Assembly: GCA_037157565.1 (NCBI GenBank)
Contig: JAZHRO010000022.1
Location: 100,622,001 to 100,686,000, forward strand
Direction of reading: 5' to 3'
From: Thalassia testudinum
Taxonomy: Eukaryota; Streptophyta; Magnoliopsida; Alismatales; Hydrocharitaceae
DNA length: 64,000 nucleotides
Made by a program: the position numbers and the translations under genes. Positions 30,492-41,006 of this stretch are shown piece by piece. The notes beneath the pieces are model-generated. The model saw only the letters and a list, made by a program, of their open reading frames with translations, was not told the DNA's origin and searched no databases. The stretch's first letter is position 1; the number at the start of each line of letters is the position of its first letter.

Positions 30492-32108
30492 GTGATGTGG
30501 GTACTCATGACCCCATACGCTGCGAGGAGATCTCGTCGTGCAATCATTTGCTACAAATGTAGGATGTATGGTTGTGTCGCATCCAATTGTCGTGATCCAC
30601 TGGTTTGCTTGGCGAGCCGAGGGTTGGGGCATGAGAGGGATTCATGTAAGAGAAAGGTGGATTCGTCTTCGAAGGTTATGATCAGTGCCTCACCACCTCC
30701 ATTTCCATCTGATCCCCCTGGTTTGGAGGTTGAAGTGTCGCGATCCCCTTTAGCAAGTTCTCTTGATTCTAATTTGTCTTCATCTTTAGTGGAGGATCTT
30801 CTGCGAAGCCACTTTTCTTTGGAAGGGGTCGAGAGTTCTCTTTCCGATAGTGCACGTCATAGAATTCTTCTTTTTGATCTCCTTAAGGAAGAACTTGAGA
30901 GGCTGAGATGTATGCAGATGGATGTTGGTGATACTCACTTCTGGTAGAGGGCTCCTATCCATGGAGGCGCATCTGAAGATATGCCTCCTACGGCGTTGGA
31001 GTTGGAGTTCAGGATTTGGCGCATCCCTCTAAAGTTGCGTACATTGGAGGTTGTGCGTGAGTTGTGTGCCAATTTTGCTAGGATAAAGTGATGCACAAGA
31101 ATTGGCTTGCAAGAAGGGGATTTATCATGTGTTCGGGTCATTGGATAGATTCTAGTGGGTCAAAAATTACTGTCCAAGGCAATTCTTGGACCGGGGGTTC
31201 TTCTTGGATCATAAAGTTCGAGTTAGTTGGTGATTTGCATAGATCTTACGTGGAGGTAGTAAGCAATGGTGGTCCAGCAAAGTCATCAGAGAAGAAGACC
31301 GTGCGACAGATATGGAAGCTTATTATTAGGCGGGATTATCCTCCAAATTCAAATTTTGAATTTGAAAAATAAGAGCAACTCGAATCAACATTTATTTTTG
31401 GAGATGCATACCCTTCAAATCTGCCACTTGTGGCTGAACCAGTTGGATAGGTTGAGTGTGACAGCCAGCAACTTTCAAAACCTTAAATTGTTGGCATTGA
31501 CTATGCTAAAATCTTGGGAATCAGGCAGAGTGGCGTAGTTTCTAGTTTTAGAAGTGGTGGCGATAATTGTGGGGATGAAATTGAAAAGAAAGGAGCTGGT
31601 TACGATAATTATGGCAGTAAGAAAGGTGAAGAAAATCGAGGTGAGGAGCTGGCAATTTTTCGAATTTGACTCCCTACATTGATGAGGGGTTTTCCTTGGA
31701 TTTTGAACCAACATTTTGGTGAGTATCAATTGTGGGGTGGAGTGTCTACAAGATCCCTCATTATTTCCTAAGGCAAATCTGATACCTTTTCTCCAAGTGG
31801 AAGATCAGGATTTTAATGGTTTTGAAGCTGCCATACATATAAGGTTCAACTTGGATCATGATCCCAACGTTGTTGTTTCGTCCTCTTCCATTTTTCAACG
31901 TAAAGCAATTCCAAGACATTTTTCTTTACCTCTTATGTTGGTGGAGGATACAGAATTTCCTTCTGGTACATCGCCTTGCATCTTGTCTTTGGATTCTTCG
32001 CTGGTGGAGGCAAAAATTGGCAAGACAACAGTTGTTGATCTTGATGTGTCAGAAAAAACAAGTGATGGGGAAGCTTTGGAGTGTGCATCAGCAATGAGTC
32101 AGACATAG
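30492..32108 (+). pseudogene. Half-LINE ORF1 (gag-like, zinc-knuckle)
   Basis: 30492-30947 reads CYKCRMYGCVASNCRDPLVC, then LGHERDSC: two zinc knuckles, the first with Cys where His is usual. 30950-31350, across stops, reads IHGGASEDMPPTALELEF, then RIWRIPLKLR and GLQEGD. This parallels the LINE E ORF1 on the other strand (VYEGASIEHIPMHPLIQFCI, GIPLRLRM, GLQEGD). 31716-32108 is the C-terminal part, after which the 3' UTR begins. Several stops. Confidence 0.8.
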
Positions 32109-32150
32109 GTTGATTTATCATACAAAGAGGCAGCGGCTGCGATCCCAGAA

Positions 32151-32175
32151 GGAGAGAGAGAGAGAGAGAGTGAGT
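32151..32175 (+). repeat. Short GA microsatellite in half-LINE 3' UTR
   Basis: About ten GA units (GGAGAGAGAGAG...) ending GTGAGTGA, in the 3' UTR of the half-LINE. Confidence 0.8.
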
Positions 32176-32365
32176 GAAGATACATATGTCAAATGATTAG
32201 TACTAATGTTTGGGTAAATTTTTCTAAGTGTAGGGTTTGGTTTTTGGAGTAAGATGTTTAACTTGAGTTTCTTATGAAGGGTGTGTCCCTGCGGGTGAGC
32301 TCTTTGTAGTGTGACCATGTAGTCAGTTCCTTGTGCCTATTGTATTTATCTTTAGCTTAATTTTA

Positions 32366-32394
32366 ATGGATCCGGATGACTACTAAATGTTGGT
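32366..32394 (+). other. Half-LINE 3' stem-loop
   Basis: GACTACT, loop AAATGTT, GGTAGTC: a 7-bp stem with one G-T pair, about 25 bases before the poly(A). It stands where the other LINEs of the window have their terminal stem-loop. Confidence 0.55.
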
Positions 32395-32427
32395 AGTCTT
32401 ACTATTTTTTTCTATTAAAAAAAAAAA

Positions 32428-32437
32428 ACAATTCTAG
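32428..32437. repeat. 3' TSD of half-LINE
   Basis: ACAATTCTAG directly after the poly(A), identical to 30425-30434. Confidence 0.8.
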
Positions 32438-32944
32438 ATTTTTTAAGATCCCATCTCTTCATCTTTGCCACCTGAATAAACAAAAAAGAGATACAATGTG
32501 TTGTCTTCATTACAGTTTTAAAATGACCTAATGACCTGTAAATAAAATGGCACAAAAAAAACATAAAACTAATTGGCTCCACATACTTGAATTCTTCTGC
32601 ATAGCCCTTACACATGTAGCTTGCAAGGTTCCTGGTGGTCAAAGACATGCATGGTGCATGTCCATGTTGTCCAAACCTTACCGACCAGAAGCAAAAGGGC
32701 TCATAGTCAAGGTAAAGTACATGGGTGAACACAAGTTTTAAGTTTGCCATGGCGAATGACAACACCACGAACACCCTATTGCAAAATATGGACTTCAAAG
32801 GATCATCCAAAGATGAGGAGCCGAAAAATGGCTCCTCCACCACTACCTATGTCAAATGGTCAAATGCGTCCTAAGATTCGAGAGTCCACCACCAAGGTCA
32901 ATTGCGTAGATCTATCAAAGCCAAAAATTTGCTGAATGGAAAAG
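32438..32944 (-). mobile_element. Ty3-gypsy pol fragment
   Basis: On the minus strand MVEEPFFGSSSLDDPLKSIF (to 32843), then CNRVFVV. The nucleotides at 32780-32935 align with 46930-47045 of gypsy fragment 2 (GATCATCCAAAG, GCTCCTCCACCACT, AGAGTCCA). It is part of the RT-RNase H junction region of the same gypsy family. Boundaries are not defined. Confidence 0.55.
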
Positions 32945-33135
32945 AAGATTAGCTCGTAAATATATTAAATTAAAAGATGAACGGACTTACACATTTTAGA
33001 GTCCAAAGTCAGAAAAATAATAAGCCTCCCTCACTACATTCTCTACCCAACACTTATCATCATTAAAAACTTTACCGTTCCTCTGCAACCAAATAGCCCA
33101 AAGAAAAGCAAATACTTTGCATCAGCCTGCCATGT

Positions 33136-33892
33136 TCAAATGCAAATGACCCCAGAACATCTCCTAGAACAACTCAAAATCAGTATAGTTGGCCATATGT
33201 ACTGCACAATGATCCAGAACCTCTTTAGAGAAACCACATTCGAAGAAAAGATGCAGAATATCCTCTTTTGACTGACCACATAATGGACAAGTGGTATCAT
33301 CTGATGTGTACCATTTAGTTCGATACACTTTAGTTGCCAATCTCTTTCTCCTAAAAAAAAATCACAAAAATAACTTGACTTTGAGGGGAATCTTACAACT
33401 CCACAGCAACTTTGAAGCCTTCTCCACATGTGTTTGTTGTCCACCATTAGAAATTAGGAAATTGTATGCATTCTTGACGGTGAATCTGTCATGTTTCCAC
33501 TGCATCATATCCAATCCAACAGTAGGAGAGAACTCCCACAAAGTGGACAGCAACTACTAAAATTCATAAACATGATATCAAAAAGTCCTTCCAGAAGTCC
33601 GATGTCCCAAACATTATGCTCTTTATCCCATAAATTGACCACAAGTGATTCCTTATGTTGAATATGCCGGAACAACCTTTGATACACTTCTGAATTTGTC
33701 ATAATCAGTCCGATCAACACACCAAAATTTAAAAGAACGACCATCCCCAAGTGCCGAATCAAAATGGCTTGCAAACTCAACCATTAAAGGACACACAGAG
33801 TGCCAAAATGTGGAAGAACCATTAGTTGTTACAGCCCTCTGGATAAGATTCATGTCTCCCCCATATGAATCTTTCAAAGTGAATGTGAGCAT
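33136..33892 (-). pseudogene. LINE E ORF2 C-terminal region
   Basis: 33362-33553 has FTVKNAYNFLIS and LLWSCKIPLKVKLF, the lead-in to the zinc domain. 33136-33447 follows with PLVHYVVSQKRIFCIFSSN in a shifted frame; in the intended frame it is CPLCGQSKEDILHLFFEC. 33505-33892 holds the connecting region (WHSVCPLMVEFASHF, LGDGRSFKFW). Stops and frameshifts are present. Confidence 0.8.
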
Positions 33893-33913
33893 GGCCTAAC
33901 CATTAGAAAACAA

Positions 33914-35260
33914 TCACACCAACCACTTCAACAAAAGAGCCTTATTGAAGCAGTCCAACTTGCCTACACCATCTTCTTTCTTAGGCTTGCAAATCTCCTC
34001 CCAAGAAACCAATTGTGCAAATCTCCCTTCCCAATCTACCCCCTTCCAAAAAAATCTTTTCCTTATCAAGTCAATGTTCCTTAATATCTTTTTTGTTGGT
34101 GCAAATATCAACATGAAAAACACTGGGATAGATGACAAAATCGATTTCAGAAGGACCAAACGTCCTCCTCTAGACAGAAGTCTACCACTACAAGAGGATA
34201 ACTTCGTAAATAATCTTTCAATAAGAGGCCTCCAGAAGAGTTCAATTTCTTCCCCTTTAATGGCAAACCGAGGTATTTAATCGAAAGTCTAACCACCGGC
34301 GTCTGAACGATACCTACCAACTCATTCTCCTATCTACATTCCATTCCTATCAAAATCAATATGGACTTATTCCGATTGATTTTAAGGCCTAAAATTTCAG
34401 CAAAGATTTTCACCAACGAGGAAACATTGGATGCTTCTCTTCCTCCCCCTTCAATGAAAAAGGTCGTGTTATCAACATATTACAAAATTGGAGTAATAAT
34501 CCTACCGTCATTCTTAGTAGTGTATCCTCTAAATAGACCACTATCACAGGCTCAAAAGGCCATATTTGCAAGTGTATCTACCGCAATGTTGAACATCGAT
34601 GCTAATGGACAACCTCGTCGAACTCCCCTCTGTGGCTGAGTCCAAGCCCCATTCTCACTACCATTCACCAACACCAAAAAGGAGGATGTGATCACACATC
34701 TCTTCATCAACATTATCCAACAAATTGAAAAACCCCTCCTCTTCAAACCATCCCACAAAAAATTCCAAGACACAGAATCATACACCTTAGAAAAGTCAAC
34801 CTTCCACAAAAAAGCCTTAGATTTCTGTCTCTTCCAAGAAGCCAAGAATTCTTCCGGAAGCACATAGGAATTCCTGTAACGATCTTCCTCTCACAAAGGC
34901 GGACTGGACGGGTGAGATGATATCAGGAAGCACATGGCGCAACCGATTGACAAGAATCTTAGCCACCATAAGGTAGATGGGGTTTGAAAGTGCAATGGGT
35001 CTAAAAGCTCACCTCCTCAGGAGCTTGTTTCTTAGGTAGAAGAAACATATAAAATTTATTAATCTTTTCAATACTTGTGTTACCCTCAAAAAATTCTCTA
35101 ATCATGGCCATTACATCTGGGACAACCACCTCCCAAAATTCCTTATAGAAAATGATTTGTAGTCCATCTGAGCCAGGGTAGCCTTCCGCCTTCATGCCTT
35201 TCAATGCAACCAAGACCTCATCTTCCTCCGCAACCTTTACAAGGCTAAGTTTCGCCACTT
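33914..35260 (-). pseudogene. LINE E reverse transcriptase
   Basis: RT entry 35001-35258 (GYPGSDGLQIIFYKEFW, INKFYMFLLPKK); palm 34552-34863 (KAFLWKVDFSKVYDSVSWNF, GVRRGCPLASMF); catalytic box YVDNT at 34465-34479, the second Asp lost; thumb 33914-34159 (MVLLKSILSSIPVFFMLIF). Loss of an active-site Asp adds to the frameshifts, so this copy is inactive. Confidence 0.85.
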
Positions 35261-35267
35261 CGCTAAT

Positions 35268-35590
35268 TTAATCCAGATGCAAATTAGCCAGACGCCAATC
35301 ACCACAAGGCTGTTTCGTTGTGAACTCCTGAAAGTACTCTTTAAAAGCATCACAAATCTGATCCCTTTTCCTAAGGACATTGTCACCCACCTTCAGATTA
35401 TTAATCATGTTTCTTCTTCTAGCACTAGCCGTTAAGTGAAAGAACCTGGTATTTACGTCTCCTTCTCTGAGCCAAAGCTGTCTGGATCTCTGTCTCCAAT
35501 CCATTTCTAACTTATGATCCTCTTCAAACACAACAGACTGAAAATTCCATCTCCTGGCGTTCCTCCTCAGAAAGTGTACCAACCTCCTCC
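35268..35590 (-). pseudogene. LINE E ORF2 linker, cut by copia A
   Basis: Reads RRRLVHFLRRNARRWNFQSV, WRQRSRQLWLREGDVNTRFF and HLTASARRRNMINNL: the plant LINE linker. The open frame continues into the LTR of copia A only by chance; the LINE part stops at 35590. Confidence 0.88.
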
Positions 35591-35741
35591 TATTGGTGTA
35601 TTTTAGCTTATTTTGTTCCGTCTTATTATGTGGGCTATAATAGTCCATGTCCCTTAAGGGCATTCATGTACTTTTAGCCCTTTGGTCCCTCTCTATATAA
35701 AGAGGCCTAGGTTTTCTAATAAACTCGAACTCTTTCAACCA
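35591..35741 (+). repeat. Copia A 5' LTR
   Basis: Starts TATTGGTGTATTTTAGC and ends TCTTTCAACCA. The TATA box is in CTCTATATAAAGAGG, near 35690-35705. The pair at 40855-41005 has the same layout. Confidence 0.88.
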
Positions 35742-35744
35742 ACT

Positions 35745-35756
35745 TGGTATCAAAAC
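35745..35756 (+). other. Copia A primer-binding site
   Basis: TGGTATCAAAAC, three bases inside the LTR. The first eight bases match the tRNA-iMet complement TGGTATCAGAGC. Confidence 0.8.
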
Positions 35757-36613
35757 ACCGGTCTTAAACCGTGGTTCTAGGTATCCCACCCCTCAAGGCC
35801 TCCTAAACCCTAACACCCAAATTCCGTTCTCTCTCCTCCTTCCTTGGCAGTGGCGGCAGCACTCTTCGGCGACCCTCTGGCCGCACACAGGTGCCCTAGC
35901 GGCTGGAGGTGGCGCCCTTGTTCAGCCTTTAAACGACGTTGAAGGGGCGCCAAGCCTTCTAAGCCATCGCGCGGCCACACACAGGAGCCCTAGCAACCTA
36001 AGGCGGTGCCACTCCGACTCGATTCAGACCTCGCGACGAGGTTGCAGCGACGAAGAAGCTCTTTAACAATCGAGCGAAGCTCCGGAGAGGCCCTAACGGC
36101 TGGAGGCGACGGTGCTGCAGCTTGATACAGCCCTCGGGATAGGGCTGTAGCGACGTGGAACCTCCAGCACCACCCAGTGGTGCTCCGACGAGGGTCAATA
36201 GACCCAACGGCGGCACTCGCAACCCCATACAGGGGCTACTGTCAGCACTGCAGGTCCTAGTGGCTGCGGCGACGCTCTGTAGCAGGCTTTAGCGCCGCCA
36301 TCCAGCCTCTGTCGGTGTCACGGTGGCTACCTGAGGTCGCGACCGGCAGAGATCAGGCGACACAACCACTAAGCATCACCTGCTACATCTATAAGGGGCA
36401 TATTACCCTGATCTTGAGATTGCAGCCGGTTCGGGTTGCTAAAAGGGGGATCTAGATCTATTCACAACCTCCTTGGGTGTTCTCCTTGCACCCAAGTAAG
36501 GCTACCACCTGTCCAAGGAAGCCTCCTAGCAGCTATGCAGATCTGAATCTGCTGGATTTTCAAATTATTTGATGATCTCTTGGTCCTAGACACGTGAGTG
36601 AGGCTTCCGGATT
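35757..36613 (+). other. Copia A 5' leader
   Basis: GC-rich non-coding leader with repeated short words (for example CGGCTGGAGG and GGCGGC-type runs) and no protein similarity. It ends just before the gag ATG at 36614 or its second in-frame ATG at 36620. Confidence 0.7.
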
Positions 36614-37537
36614 GTGGAGATGGCTTCAGATGATCAGTCCGAGGTGTCTTCGGACTCTATTTCGGATATCGGGGTACTCAAGAAATTGTTCTTTGGTCCA
36701 GTTGTTAAGTTGGACGAGACCAACTACCTGCGATGGTCCCAGACATTTCTTATGACCGTTAGGGGTCATAAAAAATGCCATATACTTACCGATCTAGAGC
36801 CTAAGAACAAGGCTGGCACAAATGCCAACTGGGATAGTGATAATGCCATGTTTTGTACATGGCTGATGCAAACAGCTATTCCCAGAATAGGAGATGAAAT
36901 CATGTATTATACTATAGTGAAGGAGATGCGGGAGTCTTTGCATGATACCTATTCACATGCCAAGAACTCCGCACGTGTTTTTCAGGTCTTTTACGATCTC
37001 TTTTACCAACATCAAAAGGGGCGCACGCTTTCACAATATTACTCTCTTATGAAGGGTATGCTGGAGAGGCACTACTCCTACCTACCAGGATGTGCCTGCG
37101 AGTCCTGGAGGAGTTTCAGGAGACAGTTGGTTGTTTCTCTTTTCTTGGCTGGCCCTGGACCTGAATATGCTGCAGCCAGAGATCAGATTCTTATTGCTCC
37201 GGAGCTTCCTACCCTGGAGAAAGCATATAGCAAGCTCAGCAGAGTTACAGTGCGTTCCCCTACTACTGATTCTACTACTCAATTGTCCGTGTTAGTCACG
37301 ATCCCTGGACATGGCAGGGGTACTTCTTATCCTACACGTGGTCGTGGACGTGGATGCTCTTCTGGTATGCGGAATAGAACTCTGTGTACTTATTGTGACA
37401 AACTTGGCCACTCTTATGCTACATATTGGCAAAAGCATGGTAGACCATCAACGGCCAATCAGGCAGCTAAAGTCCCAGATTTAGCTCTTACTACCCCTGA
37501 TGTTAGCTCCTTGAGTACCGAGATTGAAACTCTATGA
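36614..37537 (+). pseudogene. Copia A gag
   Basis: 307 codons open from an ATG. It has the copia gag domain (KLDETNYLRWSQTFLMTVRG, then IMYYTIVKEMRESLHDTYSH and GRTLSQYYSLMKGMLERHYS). The zinc knuckle CTYCDKLGHSYATYW has lost its last Cys (Tyr). The TGA at 37535 interrupts the reading EIETL*QQIALL, which continues in frame. Gag forms the particle around the RNA. Confidence 0.88.
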
Positions 37538-37594
37538 CAGCAGATTGCTCTTTTAACTCAGGCTTCCGCCTCTCAGACTCCTGACACTGCAGTT

Positions 37595-38790
37595 ATGGCT
37601 ACGTCTTCAAAGGCTCCCGCGATTGGTATGTCATCCCTTTCGTCTTCTGGTGAGTGGTTGATTGACTTTAGTGCATCTAAGTACTTATGTGGCGATAAAG
37701 GTTCTTTCTCCCAGCTTGCACATGTTATACCTACCAGGACAGTACAGGTGGCTGATGGGAGACACTCGCCACTTGTTGGCAAGGGAGATGTCTTTATCTC
37801 CTACCTTGAGGCTTGCAGATGTTTACTATATGCTTGATTTTCCATTGAGTTTATTATCAGTTAGCAGTAGCACCAGAGATTTGAATTGCCGAGCTATTTT
37901 TTATGCATCCTCTTGTGTCATGCAGGACAGATTCACTAGGAAGACGATTGGTGGAGAGCATGAGGAACATGGGGTGTACCATCTGAGCAGTACTACTTTT
38001 GCTACTTTTGCTACTCAGGGTCTTGCTTCTGCTAGATCTCTCAAGTAGCACCACCGCCTTGGCCATTTACCAATTCATCGCCTCAGACGTGTTCTTCCAC
38101 ATATCCCCTCCACTGCTACTCTCACCTATGATACATGTCAGCTTGGCAAGCACCACAGGGCTAGTTTCTCCTGTTCTTCCTATATTTCATCTATTGCCAC
38201 ATTTGACCTGATTCATATGGATGTGTGGGGTCCCAGTCGTACTCCTGATCGACTTTGGTAAAAATATTATCTTGTTTTAGTTGATGATTTTTCTTGTATT
38301 ACTTGGATGTTTCTCTTAAAAAATAAGTCTGATGTGGGGCAACTTATTGAAAACTTTGTCAAGGAAATAAAAAACCAGCATTTGTTTTTGGTGAAGTGCT
38401 TGCATTCTGATAATGCCTTCGAGTTTTGTACTACGCGTTTGCGCACTTTTTTTTCTAATTGTGGCATTATTCATGAAACATGTCCTCATACCTCTCAGCA
38501 AAATGGTATTGCTGAGAGGAAACATCGGCATATTCTTGATGTTGCCCGCACCTTATTGATTCATTATTCGATCACGTCTCTTTACTGGGGTGACGCTGTT
38601 TTAACTGCATATTTTTTTATAAAGCAGATGCCCAATGCTACGTTACATGAACGGATTTCTCTTCAGGTCATGTATCCCGATCGCCCCCTGTTTCACGTCA
38701 CCCCTCAGACTTTTGGTTGCGTTGCCTTTGTCTATTTGTTGGGACCAGGTCGGAATAAACTTACACCGAGAGTAGTTAATGTGTTTTTCT
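37595..38790 (+). pseudogene. Copia A protease and integrase
   Basis: Protease: SGEWLIDFSASKYLCGDKGS at 37652 onward, with DFS in place of the active D-S/T-G. Integrase: an HHRLGH zinc-region start near 38049, then the 161-codon core 38307-38792 (CPHTSQQNGIAERKHRHILD), with the catalytic Glu of the AERKHR block kept. The frame changes at least twice (near 37800 and 38050). The integrase frame ends at a stop at 38790. Confidence 0.87.
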
Positions 38791-39089
38791 AGGGTATACC
38801 CGGACACAAAAGAGGTATCGTTGTTTTGATCTGCTTATCTCTCAACATTATGTTTCTGCGGATGTTACCTTTCATGAGGTTGTACCTTTCTTTTCTATGA
38901 CGGCTGCTGAAATGCCTCCTGAGAGCGATATGGCACCTATGCCATATACACCTATTCGCTTTGGGAGCTTCCATGAGGTTCCTATCCCTACTAGACCACC
39001 GCTACCACATGCTACGCATCCCTTTCCATGCCTAACAGAGCCACTCTAGACATGTTCGCCCCCATGCTACCTATCAGGGACCCCCACCC

Positions 39090-40244
39090 TTGCCTTCACC
39101 ATCGGCTTCTCAGGTGAGTCCTTTAGACACTAACGTATTTTTGCCATGTGATGGTCACAGGGACAGGACATGTGATGTGCCAGGAGATGATCTTGATATT
39201 CCAATAGCCATTCGGAAACAACCATGGACCTGCACCCCTTATTCTACTGCAGGGGCACTTGCTGCTGACAGTTTATCTCCTGGATTTGATGGGTTTACAC
39301 AAGCGTTAGCTACTACGCAGATTCCAGCCACTTACCATGAGGCCATGCTTGATCCAAAATGACGGGTAGCCATGGAGGACGAGATGGTCGCTCTTCAAGG
39401 TCGTGGGACATGGGAGTTAACCCTACTTCCTAATGGTACTGTAGTTGGCTGCCGGTGGGTATTTACTATAAAATTTAATCCTGATGGTGGTGTTGCTTGG
39501 TACAAAGCCCGCCTCGTGGCAAAGAGGTTCACCCAGACTTATGGGGTTGACTTCTTTGACACCTCACCAGTTGCCAGGTTTCCAACGGTCCGGGTCTTGG
39601 TTGTAGTAGCAGTTCAGCTAGATTGGCCCTTGTATCAACTAGATGTCAAGAATGCTTTCCTTTATAGTGATCTCCAAGAGGAAGTCTATATACAGCAGCC
39701 ACCTGGCTTTGAGAGACAGGGGGAGTGTGTATGCCGATTACAAAAGGCTATATATGGCCTAAAATAGAGTCCCAGAGCCTGGTTTCAAAGGTTGTCACAA
39801 GTTATTGAAGCAACTGGATTCAGGAGATCGACAACTGATTTTTCATTCTTTGTTAGGACTCCACGAGGTACTATGGTACTTCTTGTTTATGTTGATGATT
39901 TGATTATCACAGGGGATGATAAGCAGGGCATTGCTGAGGTCAAGCGCATCCTTGCAGAGCAGTTTGTTATGAAGGACTTGGGGGTCCTACGGTATTTCCT
40001 TGGAATCAAGGTTGCTCGTAGTAAGAAGGGTGTGGTCTTATCTCAGAGGAAGTATGCTTTAGATATTCTGCAGAATGTCAGTATGCTTGGGGCCAAGGAG
40101 GCCAATATTCCTATGGACCCCAAGATGCTACTTTATGATGAGGATGAACAGGTGATGAACATTAGACGGTATAGACAACTTGTGGGCAAACTATTGTATC
40201 TCACTATCACAAGGCCAGATATCCCTTTTGCAGTTAGGAGTTAG
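39090..40244 (+). pseudogene. Copia A reverse transcriptase
   Basis: 39372-39767 gives MEDEMVALQGRGTWELTLLP, AWYKARLVAKRFTQTYGVDF and LDVKNAFLYSDLQEEVYIQQ. 39792-40244 gives LLVYVDDLIITGDD (YVDD at 39888-39899) and LVGKLLYLTITRPDIPFAVR. The two are joined in frame except for a TAG at 39765-39767 (GLK*SPRAWF; usually GLKQSPRAWF). Motifs are complete, so one nonsense change is the chief visible defect in this domain. Confidence 0.92.
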
Positions 40245-40296
40245 GAGACTGAGTCAGTTTATGGCCAAGGCAACATGTTAGCATTGGGATACGACA

Positions 40297-40847
40297 TTGA
40301 TGGTACTTAGACATGTCAAGAAGGCTCCTGGGAAGGGTCTTTTCTTCTCCAAGGGGCCTTCTATAACATTGGTTGGATACTCAAATGCAGACTATGCTAG
40401 ATGTCATGTGGATCGCAAATCCACTACTGGGTTCTGCACCTTCTTAGTAGGGAATTTGATCACATGGAGGAGCAAGAAACAGGGTACAGTTGCGAGGTCC
40501 AGTGCCGAGTCCGAGTACAGAGTATGGCTCAGACGACTGCTAAGATGATGTAGATCAGATCCTTACCTGTTGATCTACAGGTGCAATTTTCTAGTCCCAT
40601 GGAGATAAGGTGTGAAAATAGAGCAGCCACCTTCATTGCTAATAACCCAGCATTTCACAAGAGGACGAAGCATGTTAAGGTTAACTGTCACTATACCAAG
40701 GACATTATTCAAAAGGGACTGCTATGCACCACTTTTGTTGCATATGAGGAGCAGACGGCAGATTTTTTCACCAAGCCCTTAGCCAGATCTTCATTTGATA
40801 CTTGTATGTCCAAGCTGAGCATGATAGATATCTACGCTCCAGCTTGA
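40297..40847 (+). pseudogene. Copia A RNase H
   Basis: 40297-40548 has LRHVKKAPGKGLFFSKG, GYSNADYARCHVDRKSTTGF and TVARSSAESEYRV; the first catalytic Asp of the DADYAG block has become Asn. 40581-40847 has MEIRCENRAATFIANNP, then KHVKVNCHYTKDIIQKG and TADFFTKPLARSSFDTC. The end abuts the polypurine tract. One frame break lies near 40548. Confidence 0.9.
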
Positions 40848-40854
40848 GGGGGAG
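40846..40854 (+). other. Copia A polypurine tract
   Basis: GAGGGGGAG directly before the 3' LTR; the reverse complement of the same tract marks copia B at 25120-25135. Confidence 0.8.
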
Positions 40855-41006
40855 TATTAGTGTATTTTAGCTTATTTTGTTCCATCTTATTGTGGGGGCT
40901 ATAATAGTCCTTGTCCCTCAGGGACATTTATATACTTTTAGCCCTTTGGTCCCTCTCTATATAAAAAGGCCTAGGATTTCTCATAAACTTGAACTCTTTC
41001 AACCAA
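40855..41006 (+). repeat. Copia A 3' LTR
   Basis: Starts TATTAGTGTATTTTAGC, has the TATA box CTCTATATAAAAAGG, and ends TCTTTCAACCAA. It aligns along its length with the 5' LTR with no evident gap. Confidence 0.88.

Larger units (their letters stand above)
30435..32427 (+). mobile_element. Half-LINE: ORF1-only non-autonomous LINE with poly(A) and TSD
   Basis: About 2.0 kb on the plus strand. It carries a decayed LINE ORF1 (30492-32108) directly followed by a 3' UTR, a short stem-loop and a poly(A) run (32417-32428). No endonuclease, RT or zf-RVT sequence lies between. ACAATTCTAG occurs at 30425-30434 and 32428-32437, a 10-bp perfect TSD (14 bp with one mismatch). The ends therefore come from a single retrotransposition event. 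The layout resembles mammalian half-L1 (HAL1) elements. Confidence 0.82.
35591..41006 (+). mobile_element. Ty1-copia retrotransposon A, complete outline but defective
   Basis: 5.4 kb on the plus strand, inserted in LINE E. It has 151-bp LTRs, a primer-binding site, gag, protease, integrase, RT and RNase H in copia order, and a polypurine tract. The LTRs differ at about 14 of 151 positions by eye. CTCCT occurs at 35587-35591 and 41007-41011 and may be the 5-bp TSD. The coding region has only a modest number of stops and frameshifts, so it is in better shape than copia B of the same family. Confidence 0.92.
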
